From the NCBI GenBank assembly GCA_965226185.1, contig CBDDCT010000005.1:558001-622000 (forward strand): a stretch of 64,000 nt of DNA, written 5' to 3'. Made by a program: the position numbers and the translations under genes. The notes below the pieces were generated by a model. It was given only the letters and a program-made list of their open reading frames with translations, had not been told where the DNA came from and did no database searches. The first letter of the stretch is position 1, and each line of letters starts with the position of its first letter. This DNA is from CBDCYS01 sp965226185 (GTDB lineage Bacteria > Acidobacteriota > Terriglobia > Bryobacterales > UBA6623). Below are positions 37,105 to 46,028 of the stretch, in pieces.

Positions 37105-37901
37105 GGCATTGTCAAGTTAACGGCGGTCGGCGACAATTGACCGATGGAATCCCTGTATCGACGCCACCGCTTTCCACCCGAGATCATCAGCCATGCCGTC
37201 TGGTTGTACCATCGCTTCACTCTGAGCTTTCGAGATGCCGGGGACCTTCTCGCGGAGCGTGGCATCACCGTATCCTACGAAGCCATTCGATTCTGGTGCC
37301 GCAAGTTTGGGCCAGCGTATGCTCGTACTCCGCGGCGGCGACAAGGCCGGCTCGGCGACATCTGGCACGTGGACGAAGTGTTCATCACCATCCGCGGCGA
37401 ACGCCATTATCTTTGGAGAGCGGTGGACCAGGACGGCGACGTCCTGGATATTTTGGTCACACGCCACCGAGACAGCAGAGCCGCTAAGCGCTTCTTCCGC
37501 AAGGTTTTGAATCACCAGGGGAGCCCACCATGGCAACTCGTTACCGACAAGCTTCGAAGCTATGCGGCCGCCCACCGAGAGGTCTTCCCATCCGTTACCC
37601 ATCGAACCGGCAAGTATGAAAACAACCGAGCTGAAGTTTCCCACCAGCACAACCGAGAGCAGGAACGGCAAATGCGTCGATTCAAATCAGCGGCACAAGT
37701 CCAACGATTTCTCTGTGTCCACGGCCCCATTCACAACCTGTTCCGAGTGGGACGTCATCATCTCAAAGCGGTCCATCATCGACTCCTGAGAGAGCGAGCT
37801 TTTATTGACTGGAAGAAGGCGACGTGTGTTTGCTGAAAGGGAGAAACCTCGGACGATTTCCAGGGCAAAACCGCCTTCGCGTTGTTAACTTGACAATGCC
37901 C
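37105..37901 (+). mobile_element. IS6-family insertion sequence (797 bp)
   Basis: 18-bp perfect terminal inverted repeats, GGGCATTGTCAAGTTAAC at 37105-37122 and its complement at 37884-37901, enclose one transposase gene. The flanks show no 8-bp target duplication, which is usual after IS6 cointegrate or deletion events. Confidence 0.93.
37144..37836 (+). CDS. IS6-family transposase
   Basis: 230 residues, DDE type. IWHVDEVFITIRGERHYLWR has the first Asp, WQLVTDKLRSYAAAHRE the second, and KYENNRAEVSHQHNREQERQ the Glu; the last is the family hallmark. The N-terminal HTH region contains FTLSFRDAGDLLAERGITVS. Full length and intact inside exact inverted repeats. Confidence 0.95.
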   Translation: MESLYRRHRFPPEIISHAVWLYHRFTLSFRDAGDLLAERGITVSYEAIRFWCRKFGPAYARTPRRRQGRLGDIWHVDEVFITIRGERHYLWRAVDQDGDVLDILVTRHRDSRAAKRFFRKVLNHQGSPPWQLVTDKLRSYAAAHREVFPSVTHRTGKYENNRAEVSHQHNREQERQMRRFKSAAQVQRFLCVHGPIHNLFRVGRHHLKAVHHRLLRERAFIDWKKATCVC

Positions 37902-37924
37902 CCGCTGCGGCAGCGGAGCCATAC

Positions 37925-39883
37925 CTATTCTGATGGAAGCGATTCACTTGCCGCACGGGCCGAGGCGGATTTCCCGGCGGCGGCGCCGTACTTGAGAAAG
38001 GCCATCAAATCGACGATCTGCTCCCTCCTTAAAGTGTCCAGAAGACCCTCCGGCATGATCGACACCTCGCGCTTGTCGCGCTCCAGGATGTCCCTTTTGT
38101 CGATGGTTACAGCATGGCCGGCGTCACCGCTCGACTGAACGGTCAGGAAGTTCGCATCTTCCGCGGTGATGATGCCGGTGGTCATCTCGCCGTTGGCGAG
38201 GACGAAAAGGTAATTCTCGTAATTCTCAGTGATCGTCTTGGATGGCTCCAGGATTTCCGTGAGAACCGCCGCGCTGTCGTCCTCATAACTTTCGAAGATA
38301 TCGCTGAGATCAGGACAAAGATCTTTGCCCAGTTGACCGACCCTGTGGCATTTGACGCAGGTAGCGACGTTGAAAATCTCCCGGCCCTCAGCGCTTCCTT
38401 CGGCCTCGATGTCGGCCAAATCGTCGGCCAGGTCGCTCAGCGTCCACTCCTTGTAGTCTAAGTCTGTTAACGGAGGCGGATTCTTCAGGTATTCCTCCAT
38501 GTCCTCCACCACCAACAGATGGCCGTACATCCGCCGCCAGTGTCCGTTGAAAGTACACAGGTAGGGATAATCGCCAGGCTCCGCGGGAGCTTCAAAGTTT
38601 AGCTTCTCTGTCTGGCCGGGTTCGAGCAGCTTGGTCGCATAGAGGACTTTCGGGGACGCGGGGATGTAATACCGTCCTTGCGAATCGGGTCGAGCCGGCG
38701 TGGGCATCCCGTCGGCGGCCAGTCCGATCTCTTCACGAGCGCCCGGCACGGCAATGACCAAGTTGTGAGGCATGAAATCCTCGTTCTCCAGAACGATCTC
38801 CACGCGCTTGCCTGTCTCAACGACTATGAGCCTCTTGTCGTACCTCGTTTGATCCACCAGGGTCCGGAGCTGGATGACCGTCACGCCGAGATCGTCAAGA
38901 ATTCCGCGGATCCTCGTGCCGGCCTCGGCATCGAGCAGGGAGGCCAGCTCGTTGCCAAGCTGGACTGTTTCCAGAAACGGCGCGTCTGTTCTTTCATTCG
39001 CCGGCGTCTGGAGGGCATGGGCCACGATGGCCTCGGCGAGGGGCGCGATTTCCCCGTCCGGCCAGTGCTGCTTGCCGATACGCTGGATCGATCGAATGGC
39101 GGCCGGCTGCTCGACGCTGTTGCGGATGAAACCGGCTAGCGTCTTGAAAGATTCCTCGTCGTGACCCGTGAAGAAGGGCAGGACCTCGATCGCCGCACGG
39201 CGGATTTCCGCGGCGTCGTTCCGGTGCAGGAGAGGTTCCACCTTCGGGTAGAAAAGATCCCTGCGCTTTGCGTCGGGCGCCATCGGTATGGCCTGCAAAA
39301 GATCGTACACGCCTCCATTCCCGCTAGAGGCTAGCCGCCACACCTCTTCGGCCGGCACACTCATGACCAGCGCGGCGTAGGATGCAGTTCTGGCCGCACT
39401 GACTTCTGAGCCGGCCGCGGTTTGTTCGAGACGGCCGCGCGCCCCTGCCAGCTCAGAGGCTTCTCGCTGCAGCAACATATTGCTCAGTTCCCGCTGAAGC
39501 GCGCCGGACTGCTCGCCGATCCTCTCGATGCCTGCCAGGATCTCAGTAATCACGTCCGACTTGTTTAGATCGGCCAGCGCGCCGATGGCCTCATGCCTGT
39601 ATTCGCTCGCCAGACCGTCGCGCATCAGCAGCGCCTCGTAGGCCGGCCGGTACTTAGCATCGCTCTCGTCGCGTTCCACCCGCACGAGCTGATCGTTAGA
39701 CAGCCGTTGGAGCTGGTAGGCCACCACGCCCTGGTCGTTATCGAAATAGATGCGTGGTTGGACGCCTGAAGTGTCCGGCTTCGCGGCATTCTCATCCAAA
39801 CCCAATGAGAAAATCACCAACGCGATCGCTCCCGCCGCGAGCAGGCTTACGCCGAGCAAAAACCTGTACGAAGTGCGGCTCAC
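37925..39883 (-). CDS. Cupredoxin and cytochrome c domain protein of PVC-dehydrogenase cluster
   Basis: 652 residues from GTG 39881-39883; that codon overlaps the TGA of the preceding frame (GTGA), so translation is coupled. N-terminal anchor RFLLGVSLLAAGAIALVIFS, a long helical HEAT-like region, then a type-1 copper domain with His in MPHNLVIAVPGAREEIG and the C-x4-H-x3-M loop YLCTFNGHWRRMYG, spaced as in azurin. After that a cytochrome c domain: VATCVKCHRVGQLGKDLCPD with the typical family ending QIVDLMAFLKYGA. Works outside the cytoplasm, probably taking electrons from the dehydrogenase encoded just upstream. Confidence 0.85.
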   Translation of the reverse strand: MSRTSYRFLLGVSLLAAGAIALVIFSLGLDENAAKPDTSGVQPRIYFDNDQGVVAYQLQRLSNDQLVRVERDESDAKYRPAYEALLMRDGLASEYRHEAIGALADLNKSDVITEILAGIERIGEQSGALQRELSNMLLQREASELAGARGRLEQTAAGSEVSAARTASYAALVMSVPAEEVWRLASSGNGGVYDLLQAIPMAPDAKRRDLFYPKVEPLLHRNDAAEIRRAAIEVLPFFTGHDEESFKTLAGFIRNSVEQPAAIRSIQRIGKQHWPDGEIAPLAEAIVAHALQTPANERTDAPFLETVQLGNELASLLDAEAGTRIRGILDDLGVTVIQLRTLVDQTRYDKRLIVVETGKRVEIVLENEDFMPHNLVIAVPGAREEIGLAADGMPTPARPDSQGRYYIPASPKVLYATKLLEPGQTEKLNFEAPAEPGDYPYLCTFNGHWRRMYGHLLVVEDMEEYLKNPPPLTDLDYKEWTLSDLADDLADIEAEGSAEGREIFNVATCVKCHRVGQLGKDLCPDLSDIFESYEDDSAAVLTEILEPSKTITENYENYLFVLANGEMTTGIITAEDANFLTVQSSGDAGHAVTIDKRDILERDKREVSIMPEGLLDTLRREQIVDLMAFLKYGAAAGKSASARAASESLPSE

Positions 39884-40827
39884 GGTCCGGTTGATCTGGA
39901 ACGTTCAAAAAAGTTCATGGTGTCGTCCAGAGCTTTTTGGATCCCGAGATCCATCGGAAACTTCGCTGCTTGCAGGGCAACTTCGGGAGCTCGTTCCGAG
40001 GAGCTGAATCCGCAGGCCAGCACCGCTTCCTGACGCACCCGGATGTGCTCATCTTCAACCAGTTTGGCGAGCAGATCGATGGAATTGTCAACTCGGTCCT
40101 GCCAGTAACGCAGCACGCGGGTTGCGGCCTCGCGGGACCGGTAGTCCTTTGCTTGGAGCAATCTTTTGAGCAGATCCGGCTCCACCACCTCCAGCCCCTG
40201 GTAGATCCAAAGCGCCTCGAGCAGAAGGCGTTCATGCTGAGGATCCGCCGGGTCAAGGGCCGCTACCCATTTTTCGAGAGCCGGGATGACCTCATCGGGG
40301 TTGCGCTGTTGCAGTTCACGGCGGGCGAAGTGGCGGGTGGTGTTTTCATACTCTTTGAGCAGGTCCAGCAGCACGGGGTCTGGCTGGCCCACGATCCGGG
40401 GCTGTTTCAGCAGCGGATTGGCTAGGTAGGTGATACGCCAGACGCGGCCCCGGTAGTGGTCGCGTCCCGGATCGCGTTTTGAGAAGTCAGTGTTTTCGAT
40501 AACCGGCGAGAAAAAGTCCAGAACATACATGGCTCCATCCGGTCCAAACGTCATGGCAGTCGGCCGATAGAAAGGATCTCGGGTCGCCACCAAGTGAGGC
40601 GTCACGCGCTTGACTTCGTAGCTCGTTCCCTTCTCCTGGATGTCATACCAATAGGTGCCGAGGAATCCGTGAGTCGACAACTCGTTGACCACAAACCGGC
40701 CTTGGGCCTCTTTCGGGAAGTGACGATTGCGGATGAGCTCTATGCCCGCGGAGGGGGCGGTACCTTCCGGGGCGAACGAAAGGAGGAGATTTCCCTCGTC
40801 TTCGCTGCTTCCTCTTGGGATAGGCAA
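39880..40827 (-). CDS. PVC-type dehydrogenase, C-terminal and HEAT part (after frameshift)
   Basis: About 310 residues continuing the frame of the gene at 40643-42601. VNELSTHGFLGTYWYDIQEK and RPTAMTFGPDGAMYVLDFFS are the last blades of the sorbosone/glucose-dehydrogenase-like propeller; after about residue 150 come HEAT-like repeats (HIRVRQEAVLACGFSSSERA). Nominal start at 40827 is only the first ATG after the shift. One extra A at the CCCAAGAGG run (40811-40819, minus strand) separates it from the upstream part; without it the two read through as one protein. Confidence 0.75.
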   Translation of the reverse strand: MPIPRGSSEDEGNLLLSFAPEGTAPSAGIELIRNRHFPKEAQGRFVVNELSTHGFLGTYWYDIQEKGTSYEVKRVTPHLVATRDPFYRPTAMTFGPDGAMYVLDFFSPVIENTDFSKRDPGRDHYRGRVWRITYLANPLLKQPRIVGQPDPVLLDLLKEYENTTRHFARRELQQRNPDEVIPALEKWVAALDPADPQHERLLLEALWIYQGLEVVEPDLLKRLLQAKDYRSREAATRVLRYWQDRVDNSIDLLAKLVEDEHIRVRQEAVLACGFSSSERAPEVALQAAKFPMDLGIQKALDDTMNFFERSRSTGP

Positions 40828-42601
40828 AATTAGCGGTCAAGACCGGCCTGCTGTAGTAGTTCCCGCTTGAAGCGTCGAGCAGCAGCCACTGTCCCCAGTG
40901 ATCAAACACCTGCCCCCATGGATTCGCGAATCGATGCGAAATCAACACATCGAATCGCTGTGAGCCGGGCCGGTAGCGGAAGACGCCGGAATTGTATAAG
41001 CGGCGCGGGCCGTAGGGCGTTTCCACCTGGGTGTGAAAAAAGGTGCCCTCCATGAAATAAAGGATGCCGCCGGGTCCCCATCTGTAATTGTTGATGGAGT
41101 GCTCGACATCCTCGGCTCCAAAGCCATGCAATACCATGCGGACATCGTCAGCGTGGTTATCGCCGTCCGTATCTTTGGCGTGGATGATGTGCGGAACCTG
41201 GGAAATGTAGGCGCCCCCGTCACCCAGGGCAAAACCATGAATCATGTTGAGCTTGTCGATAAAGACCGTATGCTTATCCGCCACGCCGTCCTGATCGGTA
41301 TCTTCGAGAATGACGATCGAGTCCGAGGGTTGCTCGCCCGGAATCGGCTGCGGCCAGGTGGGCGTATTGGCGACCCACAGACGGCCCTCGGCGTCGAAAT
41401 TCATCGCCATTGGGTTCGCAATTGGAAAATCTTCTTCCGAGGCGAAGAGGTTGATGGCGTAGCCCTTGGGTAGCCGGAATGCCCTGAGGGATTCCCGCGG
41501 GCTGAAGACCTTAAGGTCTTGATACTCATCGGGTCCTTTGGGTCCTGGCGCGGTGGCCTTGTATTGGGGCGTCGGGTGCCAAACCGGATTCCCCTCTGGA
41601 ACCTGCTGCCAGACCTGTTCGGGGCCGGGCTTGGCCATCCGCCAGATCTTCTGATCATAGGCAGCGATGATCTGATCGTACTCGGCCATCTCTTCCTGCA
41701 AATTCTCCGCCCCCCCCATCTCGTTGCGCTCGCCATGAATGTACTCGGCGTTGGGTCCACGCCAGCGTATAAAGAAGTAGTAATTCTTTTCGTAAATGGT
41801 CCGGCGGAGTTCCTCGGACGTGGCGTTTCCAGCGGCATCCGGCGGCGCGGCGTCACTGACCAAATCTAAAGACCGGGCCATGATCTGGCTGACCATCCAG
41901 TAGCCGTATTCGGTGAGGTGAATCCCATTAGAAGTCAGCTTGCGATCAGAGCCGGCACTCATCGAATCCCGCGTGGGCGCGTACAGATCGACAAAGAGCA
42001 GCTCGTGCCGCCGGGCGGCCGCGGCCATGGCCCTGGTGTAAAGCTCGAGACGCTCGTTGTGCTCCGCGGAATCGGGGAGACTCCCCCCCAGGTTTTCGTG
42101 CGCGATGGGTGAGACGAGCACGATCCGCGGGGCGGACCGCTCGTTATACTGATGTGCCTGAAGGTCCTGGATGAACGCGTCGAGATCCTGCTGAAACTGC
42201 TCCAGGCCCTCCGCTCCCTGGAACGACTCGTTCATGCCGAAGCAGGCAAAGATTACGTCGGCTTTTTGTTCGGCCAGGTACTTGTGGAGGTCGCCAAAGC
42301 CCTTCGGACGTGGCATCAGCGTCAGCTCATCCGCCGACCATCCCATGTTTCGAACCTGTAGCTGGTGATCGGGAAATTTGGCGTGCAGCAACGTCTCGAA
42401 GTAGCCGAACAGATGCATGCGTTCGGCGAACGTGTTCCCGATGAAGACAACGCTGTCTTCCCTGCCGAGCTGCAACTCGTTGTCCGGCATGGAGGAGCAG
42501 GTGAAGGTCAACCCGCCCACCAGAAGGGCGATCAACAAGACCACCACGCGGGTTGGCGCCAAAGAAGTGGGCTTAGGAGGCAATTTTTGGAAGGGTTTCA
42601 T
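40643..42601 (-). CDS. SGNH hydrolase-like plus PVC-type dehydrogenase, N-terminal part (frameshifted)
   Basis: Starts at ATG 42599-42601 (MKPFQKLPPKPTSLAPTRVV), with a membrane signal ending LTFTCSS that may be a lipobox. The SGNH-like domain (about 45-260) has VVFIGNTFAERMHLFG where GDS is expected and SNGIHLTEYGYWMV where DxxH is expected, so its catalytic Ser and Asp appear replaced. Then comes the PVC-type membrane-bound dehydrogenase propeller (FRLPKGYAINLFASEEDFPI, about 420 on). The natural frame is lost near 40815 and continues in 39880-40827; the residues after NFAYPK in this frame are out of frame. Confidence 0.75.
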   Translation of the reverse strand: MKPFQKLPPKPTSLAPTRVVVLLIALLVGGLTFTCSSMPDNELQLGREDSVVFIGNTFAERMHLFGYFETLLHAKFPDHQLQVRNMGWSADELTLMPRPKGFGDLHKYLAEQKADVIFACFGMNESFQGAEGLEQFQQDLDAFIQDLQAHQYNERSAPRIVLVSPIAHENLGGSLPDSAEHNERLELYTRAMAAAARRHELLFVDLYAPTRDSMSAGSDRKLTSNGIHLTEYGYWMVSQIMARSLDLVSDAAPPDAAGNATSEELRRTIYEKNYYFFIRWRGPNAEYIHGERNEMGGAENLQEEMAEYDQIIAAYDQKIWRMAKPGPEQVWQQVPEGNPVWHPTPQYKATAPGPKGPDEYQDLKVFSPRESLRAFRLPKGYAINLFASEEDFPIANPMAMNFDAEGRLWVANTPTWPQPIPGEQPSDSIVILEDTDQDGVADKHTVFIDKLNMIHGFALGDGGAYISQVPHIIHAKDTDGDNHADDVRMVLHGFGAEDVEHSINNYRWGPGGILYFMEGTFFHTQVETPYGPRRLYNSGVFRYRPGSQRFDVLISHRFANPWGQVFDHWGQWLLLDASSGNYYSRPVLTANFAYPKRKQRRRGKSPPFVRPGRYRPLRGHRAHPQSSLPERGPRPVCGQRVVDSRIPRHLLV

Positions 42602-43237
42602 TTTGGCGGACTTTTGGCGGCTTTTAGCACGTACGGAGTCAAATCCTTGCCAAGAATAGCAGAAGATTGCGGGACCCAGATTCCGGGCCCCAGCCGCCGG
42701 GCCGAGCTCTGCCGCCACGACGCGCAAGGGCCGGCGGTAGCCGCGAATCCCTGTTTGGTTTCGGCTTGTCCCGGCAAGGGTGAAGCTGACGAGGGACTTG
42801 AACAGTGGCGGTCCGGCATGAAATTAAGATGCACCCTGCGCGGCAAATCGCAAAACACGTCAACCGCGGCAGCAGAGGGTCAGAGACCTATCACAAGTGC
42901 GGGGTCGGAGTCCGCGAACGCTTACTTCATCTTCGCCATTTTCCTCGTTGCCACAGGAAGATCGGAATCATTGCGAAGGGGAAGACCTCGTGAGAACAAT
43001 GTGGCTGCAAGAGGCTCAAAAAAATCCCCGCTAGGCTTGGCGGAACCTCTCCCATCGAAGAGCTATTCGTGAACACTCTCGGTTGTACTTCTCGTTTGCT
43101 AATTTGCGTTGCGGTTGTTCTCCGACGCCCGCACCAGCGCCCGGTGGCGCTGGCTCTGTCGTGATAGGCATGCAGATCTTACGACACGGCGCCGACCCCT
43201 AACCGGCGGACCCAAACCAACTTTGCCTCAAGGGAAC
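42602..43237. other. Intergenic, no gene recognised
   Basis: 636 bp between divergently placed start and convergent stop regions. Small frames exist but none has a recognisable family, a ribosome site or coding-like composition. No repeat or hairpin of the families described elsewhere was seen. Confidence 0.4.
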
Positions 43238-43510
43238 CTACCCCTCACCAGATCCACGGCCCGCCAGTCGGTTATACAGCCAAGCGACGACCGCACCCCC
43301 CGCAGCGCCATCCACCAGTCCATACAGCGTACCCACAATGACATCGCCGAAGTTCGATGTCGCGTGGTAGCCGGGATACACCGACGCCATCACGTCGAGA
43401 AACGCTTCACCGTAACCGCCGGAGATTACGTAAGCGACTCCGGTCAGCAACACCGCCGCTCCCCAGACCAGACCTACGGTAAAGGCCATAGCTTTCACAT
43501 TCAATTTCAT
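43238..43510 (-). CDS. Small holin-like membrane protein
   Basis: 90 residues from ATG 43508-43510, preceded by a strong GGAGGTGG ribosome site. KLNVKAMAFTVGLVWGAAVL and GLVDGAAGGAVVAWLYNRLA are the two membrane segments, with a conserved SVYPGYHATSNFGDV loop between them. This family is often labelled 'bacteriophage holin' but is common in non-phage contexts, and its role is unknown. A transposase fragment on the other strand begins at the very start of this gene. Confidence 0.75.
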   Translation of the reverse strand: MKLNVKAMAFTVGLVWGAAVLLTGVAYVISGGYGEAFLDVMASVYPGYHATSNFGDVIVGTLYGLVDGAAGGAVVAWLYNRLAGRGSGEG

Positions 43511-43517
43511 GCCAGCC

Positions 43518-43870
43518 ACCTCCGTTCTCGCTCTCGGCCGCAACCAGATGCGGCTCCAGCCGCTCGATGTCGAACGCCTGATCGACCAGCAGCATCCGGC
43601 GCGCAAGATTTGGCGTGTCGTCGGGGGGCTGGATCTGTCGGGCTTCGAAGCCGACGCCCGCGCCGTCGAGGGCCGCGCCGGCCGTAGCGCTCATTCGCCC
43701 CATCTGGCGCGCCGGCACATCGAGGAGTTGGAACGCCAGGAGGCCGCGGAGCAGACGACCAAGCGGCGGCAAGCCGCGCGGCAGCGGGCGGCGCGCCAGC
43801 ATACCCCTGCCGGAAGTCCGATTGCTTCACAGCTTCCCGAGCCCGAACTGCCCGAACGCGCATCGTGGGC
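43518..43870 (+). pseudogene. IS1182-type transposase remnant with internal deletion
   Basis: RNQMRLQPLDVERLIDQQHP and FEADARAVEGRAGRSAHSPH are the N-terminal block of IS1182/DUF4096-type transposases. Directly after HSPHLA the frame jumps to RRHIEELERQEAAEQTTKRR, a block normally about 100 residues further on, so an in-frame internal deletion has occurred. The rest is lost after QLPEPELPERA. No catalytic core remains. Confidence 0.7.
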
Positions 43871-43899
43871 GACAGGTGTTCGTCCTTGGCCTTCGTCAA

Positions 43900-45000
43900 T
43901 CAGGGCCCGCTGCTTCCCGACACAGGTGTTCCATTACGCGGTACCCGAAGCACCAGCATGCGTTTTGGAGATTTTCCCGCGCCTACGTTGATCCTGGTTT
44001 TCTCTTTCTTCGCCGCCACGTCGAAAACCGACACCGTGTCGTCGCCGGTGTTGGCGATGTAAATCGTGCGGCCGTCCGGAGTAAACGTCAACCAGTAAGG
44101 AGTTTTGCCGGTCTCAAGCCGCGCGATTTGTTTCGGGGGTTCTTGAGTAATGTCGAACACATGAACCAGGGAATGGGCAGTGTCGGTAGACCAGACTTCC
44201 TTCTGGTCGGGGGTCACGCCGATGCCGTGTGAGCGGCTGCGGACCATTTTCTCCTCTTCGGTCAAGTCGTAGGGCACCGTGTGGAGCAGCTTGTGCTTTT
44301 TGACGTCGAGCACAAGGAACCCCAAAAAATCATCGGTATTGACGTACAGCCGATTGCCGTCCGGGCTCAAGGCAATCGGACGCGGCGTGTTGCCGGTGTG
44401 AATCGTCGCACTGACCTTGTGGGTGCGTGTGTCGACGACGTAGACCTTCTTGTTCAGGGCAGTCGGCAGGCCCTGCTCCTTGGCCCGCTCGACGGTCTGG
44501 CGCCCTCGATCGTAGGGCGAAAGGTACATGTAGCGGTCGTCGGGTGAAACGACTACGTTGTGCGGAAATCCGTCGGTGGGAATGCGGGCGATGATCTTCT
44601 CGGTTTTCGTGTCAAATACTTCATACACGCCGTCTCCTAGCGCTGGAACGTAGACGTATCGTCCGTCAGAGGTGACTTCAATCTCATTCGGCCGGTCACC
44701 GAGAATGTTGTGCGTTTTGATGACTTCGTCTTTCACTGTGTCGACGACCGCCAAGCCCCGATCGCCTTCGGTAGCGACGTAGAGAACTTTATGAGATTTG
44801 GGCGCCGCAATACCGTGGGGGTGCTCACCGACTTTAATCCTCTTGATGATTCGGTTCGTTTTGACGTCAATCACCATCATGTCGTCCGACTTGCTGCTGA
44901 GGACGTAAAGTTTTTCGTGGTACTGGCCGGGAGCGGACGTGGCTATCACCGCGGCGACTACGATGAGAAGCAATACTCGAGATAAAACTGTGACCCTCAT
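43900..45000 (-). CDS. Secreted YVTN/YncE-type beta-propeller
   Basis: 366 residues with a signal peptide (MRVTVLSRVLLLIVVAAVIA). Seven-bladed propeller built from repeats such as KLYVLSSKSDDMMVIDVKTN, RYVYVPALGDGVYEVFDTKT and RTIYIANTGDDTVSVFDVAA, each with the xYVxN...V(I/F)D pattern. Such proteins resemble the d1 propeller of nitrite reductase without heme and often act as binding or scaffold proteins in the periplasm. No catalytic residues identified. Confidence 0.88.
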   Translation of the reverse strand: MRVTVLSRVLLLIVVAAVIATSAPGQYHEKLYVLSSKSDDMMVIDVKTNRIIKRIKVGEHPHGIAAPKSHKVLYVATEGDRGLAVVDTVKDEVIKTHNILGDRPNEIEVTSDGRYVYVPALGDGVYEVFDTKTEKIIARIPTDGFPHNVVVSPDDRYMYLSPYDRGRQTVERAKEQGLPTALNKKVYVVDTRTHKVSATIHTGNTPRPIALSPDGNRLYVNTDDFLGFLVLDVKKHKLLHTVPYDLTEEEKMVRSRSHGIGVTPDQKEVWSTDTAHSLVHVFDITQEPPKQIARLETGKTPYWLTFTPDGRTIYIANTGDDTVSVFDVAAKKEKTRINVGAGKSPKRMLVLRVPRNGTPVSGSSGP

Positions 45001-45186
45001 GGGGACCTCCTCTCGGTTGTCTCTTTCCTGGGATCGCCGGGCTCCAGGCGCCTCCGTTTACACCAAACGGTCCAGGATCGACACCCGCGCTGCCTAGGGT
45101 AACAGATGTTGTTCCTGAACGGTTGAACAATCCGGCCGTTTTTCGGGACGGGAATTGGGAAGGCGCGGATTTCTCGCCTTGCGATC

Positions 45187-45738
45187 TCACCGCAGCGCGT
45201 CTTCCTCCACGGCGTCGATCTCGACCTCGGCAGCGGAAACCCGCAGGCGAAACCGATAGAGCGCACGTTGGGCCGGGCCGGTCAGGTGGGCCCCGTTCGC
45301 CGCCGGATCGAACACGCTGAAATGACACGGACAAACAAACAGCGGATGGTCGGGCTTTTTTGCGGCCTCTGGAACGGGCACGAGCCCGGCGTCTTCGGTG
45401 AGGCTTACGTCGCACAATTCATGGGGACAGCTCAAACAGAAGGCCCGCAGCCCCGAATCATCGTCGCTTTCCTCATTGACCCGCAACAGAACTCCGGGCA
45501 GGAGCAGGGCCGAGCCAACCCGGCCATCCGGCAGCAGCTTGGAGGTGAGAGCGCGGAATGCGAAGGGCTCCCACAGCTTCGTCACTCGATCGAGCGGAAC
45601 GGTAACGCCCTCCTTCAGCTCTCGGTAGCGGGAGTCTTCTGGGGCTGCAATCAGGGACGTCGGCAGCCCCGCGGCTCCAAGCAATCCTAGGACGAGGCGG
45701 CGAGCCAAGCCGGGCGGATATTCGTCAGAGATTCCCAC
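45187..45738 (-). CDS. Rieske [2Fe-2S] iron-sulfur protein
   Basis: 183 residues from GTG 45736-45738. A short N-terminal membrane/Tat-like segment (RRLVLGLLGAAGLPTSLIA) anchors it. The cluster-binding boxes are CPHELC (Cys-x-His) at about residue 105 and CPCHFSVFD (Cys-x-x-His) at about 139, with Cys in both boxes able to form the typical disulfide. Similar to the QcrA subunit of bc-type complexes, but no cytochrome b gene is adjacent, so the partner is unknown. Confidence 0.85.
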   Translation of the reverse strand: MGISDEYPPGLARRLVLGLLGAAGLPTSLIAAPEDSRYRELKEGVTVPLDRVTKLWEPFAFRALTSKLLPDGRVGSALLLPGVLLRVNEESDDDSGLRAFCLSCPHELCDVSLTEDAGLVPVPEAAKKPDHPLFVCPCHFSVFDPAANGAHLTGPAQRALYRFRLRVSAAEVEIDAVEEDALR

Positions 45739-46028
45739 TGTGGTCCACCATCTTACTCAAAAATCTTATCCGACGGTTGAGCGGGGGAAGCAAATCTCGC
45801 TCTTCAGGTTTTAGGGGGGTAATGCCGTCAACGAGTTGGGGCTGATGATCCTCGTTTCCTTGCTCAGCAAGAAACTGAGCCCGGAACGCCAGTGACGGGT
45901 CCGAGATTCAGGTGCATGACCAGCTGGGAAGTTCGGGGAGGAGTTCGGCGTTGCTCGAGGTTTCTCGATCCGGAGTCTTTACAGGCACGCGACAAGTGTG
46001 CCATCGTGAGACCAACCGGAGGTTTCCG

